A stretch of 32,345 bases of DNA, taken from the NCBI GenBank assembly GCA_913042065.1, contig CAJWKB010000007.1, positions 1-32,345 of the forward strand, written 5' to 3'. The position numbers and the translations under genes are program-made. The stretch comes from an uncultured Alphaproteobacteria bacterium (GTDB lineage Bacteria; Pseudomonadota; Alphaproteobacteria; Puniceispirillales; Puniceispirillaceae). This document shows, piece after piece, positions 31,588 to 32,345 of this stretch. Each line of letters opens with the position of its first letter. Position 1 is the first letter of the stretch. Below the pieces are notes generated by a model that did no database searches, was not told where the DNA came from, and saw only the letters and a program-made list of their open reading frames with translations.

Positions 31588-32345
31588 TGACACCGCCTGA
31601 TACCGGCCACAGTAAAGACATCCTGACGACCAGTGGTATTGCTGGTGATATCCGTACCCCGTTGCGCCATGACAGTGCGCACAAGCATGTTGCTGGTACC
31701 GCGATCTATGTCGATGACATTGCCATCCCAGAAAACAGCCTTGTGGTGCTGATTGCGCAGAGCCCGCATGCTCATGCGCGCATCACCGCGATGGATCTGT
31801 CGGCTGTTGCCGCCGCGCCGGGCATCGCGCGAGTAATGAGCGCCGCAGATATTCCGGGAAAGAATGACTGCGCGCCGGTCTATGGCGATGATCCAGTTTT
31901 TGCCGACACTGAGGTAAATTATGTCGGCCAAGCGGTGTTTGCTGTTGCCGCCGAGACGATGGCTGCAGCCAGGACTGCCATTGCTCTTGCCAAAATTAGC
32001 TATGAGGAATTGCCAGCGATCATCACCATTGAGGCTGCGATGCAGGCAGGCTCGTTTTTGGGCCCAGCGGCGACCATGACGTGCGGTGATCCAGATACGG
32101 CTATCGCAGCGGCGCCGCGCACCCTCAGCGGCAGTATCGATATTGGCGGACAGGAGCATTTTTATCTCGAAGGTCAGGCAGCGCTAGCGTTTCCGGGTGA
32201 AGATGGCGATATGTTAATCCATGCTTCGACCCAGCACCCAAGCGAAATACAGCACAAGATTGCCGAAGTTCTCGGCACTGGCAATCATGCTGTGACCGTC
32301 GAAACCCGCCGTATGGGTGGTGGCTTTGGTGGCAAGGAGAGCCAG
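31587..32345 (+). CDS. xdhB: Xanthine dehydrogenase molybdenum-binding subunit (3' end outside window)
   Basis: The frame is open from the ATG at 31587 to the window edge, giving the first 253 residues of an expected 750-800. It holds the aldehyde oxidase/xanthine dehydrogenase a/b hammerhead domain: residues 25-50 include LRHDSAHKHVAGTAIYVDDI, followed by SPHAHARITAMDLS, DVNYVGQ-like text (EVNYVGQAVFAVAAET) and ISYEELPAI. The molybdopterin-binding domain starts with HFYLEGQAALAFPGEDG and STQHPSEIQHKIAEVLG, and the window ends in the cofactor motif MGGGFGGKES. This enzyme oxidises hypoxanthine and xanthine to urate, which the uraH and uraD products process further. Start overlap with xdhA suggests coupled translation. 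Confidence 0.94.
   Translation, partial: MTPPDTGHSKDILTTSGIAGDIRTPLRHDSAHKHVAGTAIYVDDIAIPENSLVVLIAQSPHAHARITAMDLSAVAAAPGIARVMSAADIPGKNDCAPVYGDDPVFADTEVNYVGQAVFAVAAETMAAARTAIALAKISYEELPAIITIEAAMQAGSFLGPAATMTCGDPDTAIAAAPRTLSGSIDIGGQEHFYLEGQAALAFPGEDGDMLIHASTQHPSEIQHKIAEVLGTGNHAVTVETRRMGGGFGGKESQ

Noticed and set aside
31467..32159. 230-codon open frame antisense to xdhA/xdhB
   Set aside because: It crosses the junction of two well-identified genes on the other strand and shows no domain.
1..32345. Mobile elements, CRISPR arrays, defence systems, tRNA or rRNA genes
   Set aside because: Reading through, I saw no transposase, integrase, regularly spaced repeat array, toxin-antitoxin pair or tRNA-like arm set. 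A covariance-model scan would be needed to exclude small RNA genes fully.

Overview
The window is chromosomal DNA of moderate GC content, densely coded, with no sign of phage, insertion sequences, CRISPR or defence genes. GapR (DUF2312), a DUF1244 protein, type-2 OMP decarboxylase, an MntR-type DtxR regulator and a BKACE-type carnitine enzyme together point to an alphaproteobacterium. The stress on quaternary-amine uptake and catabolism suggests a marine heterotroph, possibly of the SAR116 type. The taxonomic placement is inference, because no marker RNA gene is present.

Layout: (1) 1-1.15 kb, minus strand: pyrF (cut by the window edge), gapR and a DUF1244 gene, then an AT-rich intergenic region. 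(2) 1.45-3.4 kb: mntR, convergent with a GT39 membrane glycosyltransferase. (3) 3.5-7.8 kb: mutA-mutB (two-subunit methylmalonyl-CoA mutase), then sufE. (4) 7.8-12.6 kb: a GlxA/GbdR/CdhR-like AraC regulator, two RNA methyltransferases meeting tail to tail, and a divergent Lrp/AsnC regulator overlapping a GT4 glycosyltransferase. (5) 12.6-19.25 kb: betB (betaine aldehyde dehydrogenase), a divergent class II aldolase, a ProX-ProW-ProV type betaine ABC importer with an intrinsic terminator after the binding-protein gene, and an Ldh-family oxidoreductase. (6) 25.7-19.3 kb, minus strand: a tight five-gene operon encoding a BKACE dehydrocarnitine-cleaving enzyme, a carnitine dehydrogenase-thioesterase fusion, an acyl-CoA dehydrogenase, an NDP-forming acyl-CoA synthetase and a CaiD-like carnitinyl-CoA dehydratase. 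(7) 26.0-29.1 kb: mmsA convergent with a GlcD-like FAD oxidase across a bidirectional terminator. (8) 29.1 kb to the end: a ureide/purine module of uraD (with the FAD oxidase) divergent from uraH-xdhA-xdhB, the last cut by the window edge.

The main system is a predicted route from gamma-butyrobetaine or crotonobetaine through CoA thioesters to L-carnitine, then 3-dehydrocarnitine, betainyl-CoA and glycine betaine. Uptake by the nearby ABC importer and control by the GlxA-like regulator are plausible. Short TGTCG-type repeats lie near both the regulator gene and the transporter gene with 42 bp and 21 bp periods, which suggests a shared regulon. Acetyl- and propionyl-CoA disposal (MmsA, MutAB) and purine salvage for nitrogen complete a picture of a heterotroph living on nitrogen-rich dissolved organic matter. 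I found no wholly unknown multigene system. The least ordinary items are the NDP-forming ligase in the carnitine operon, the Asp at the acyl-CoA dehydrogenase catalytic-base position, the repeat-based regulatory sites, and a structured segment upstream of mmsA.
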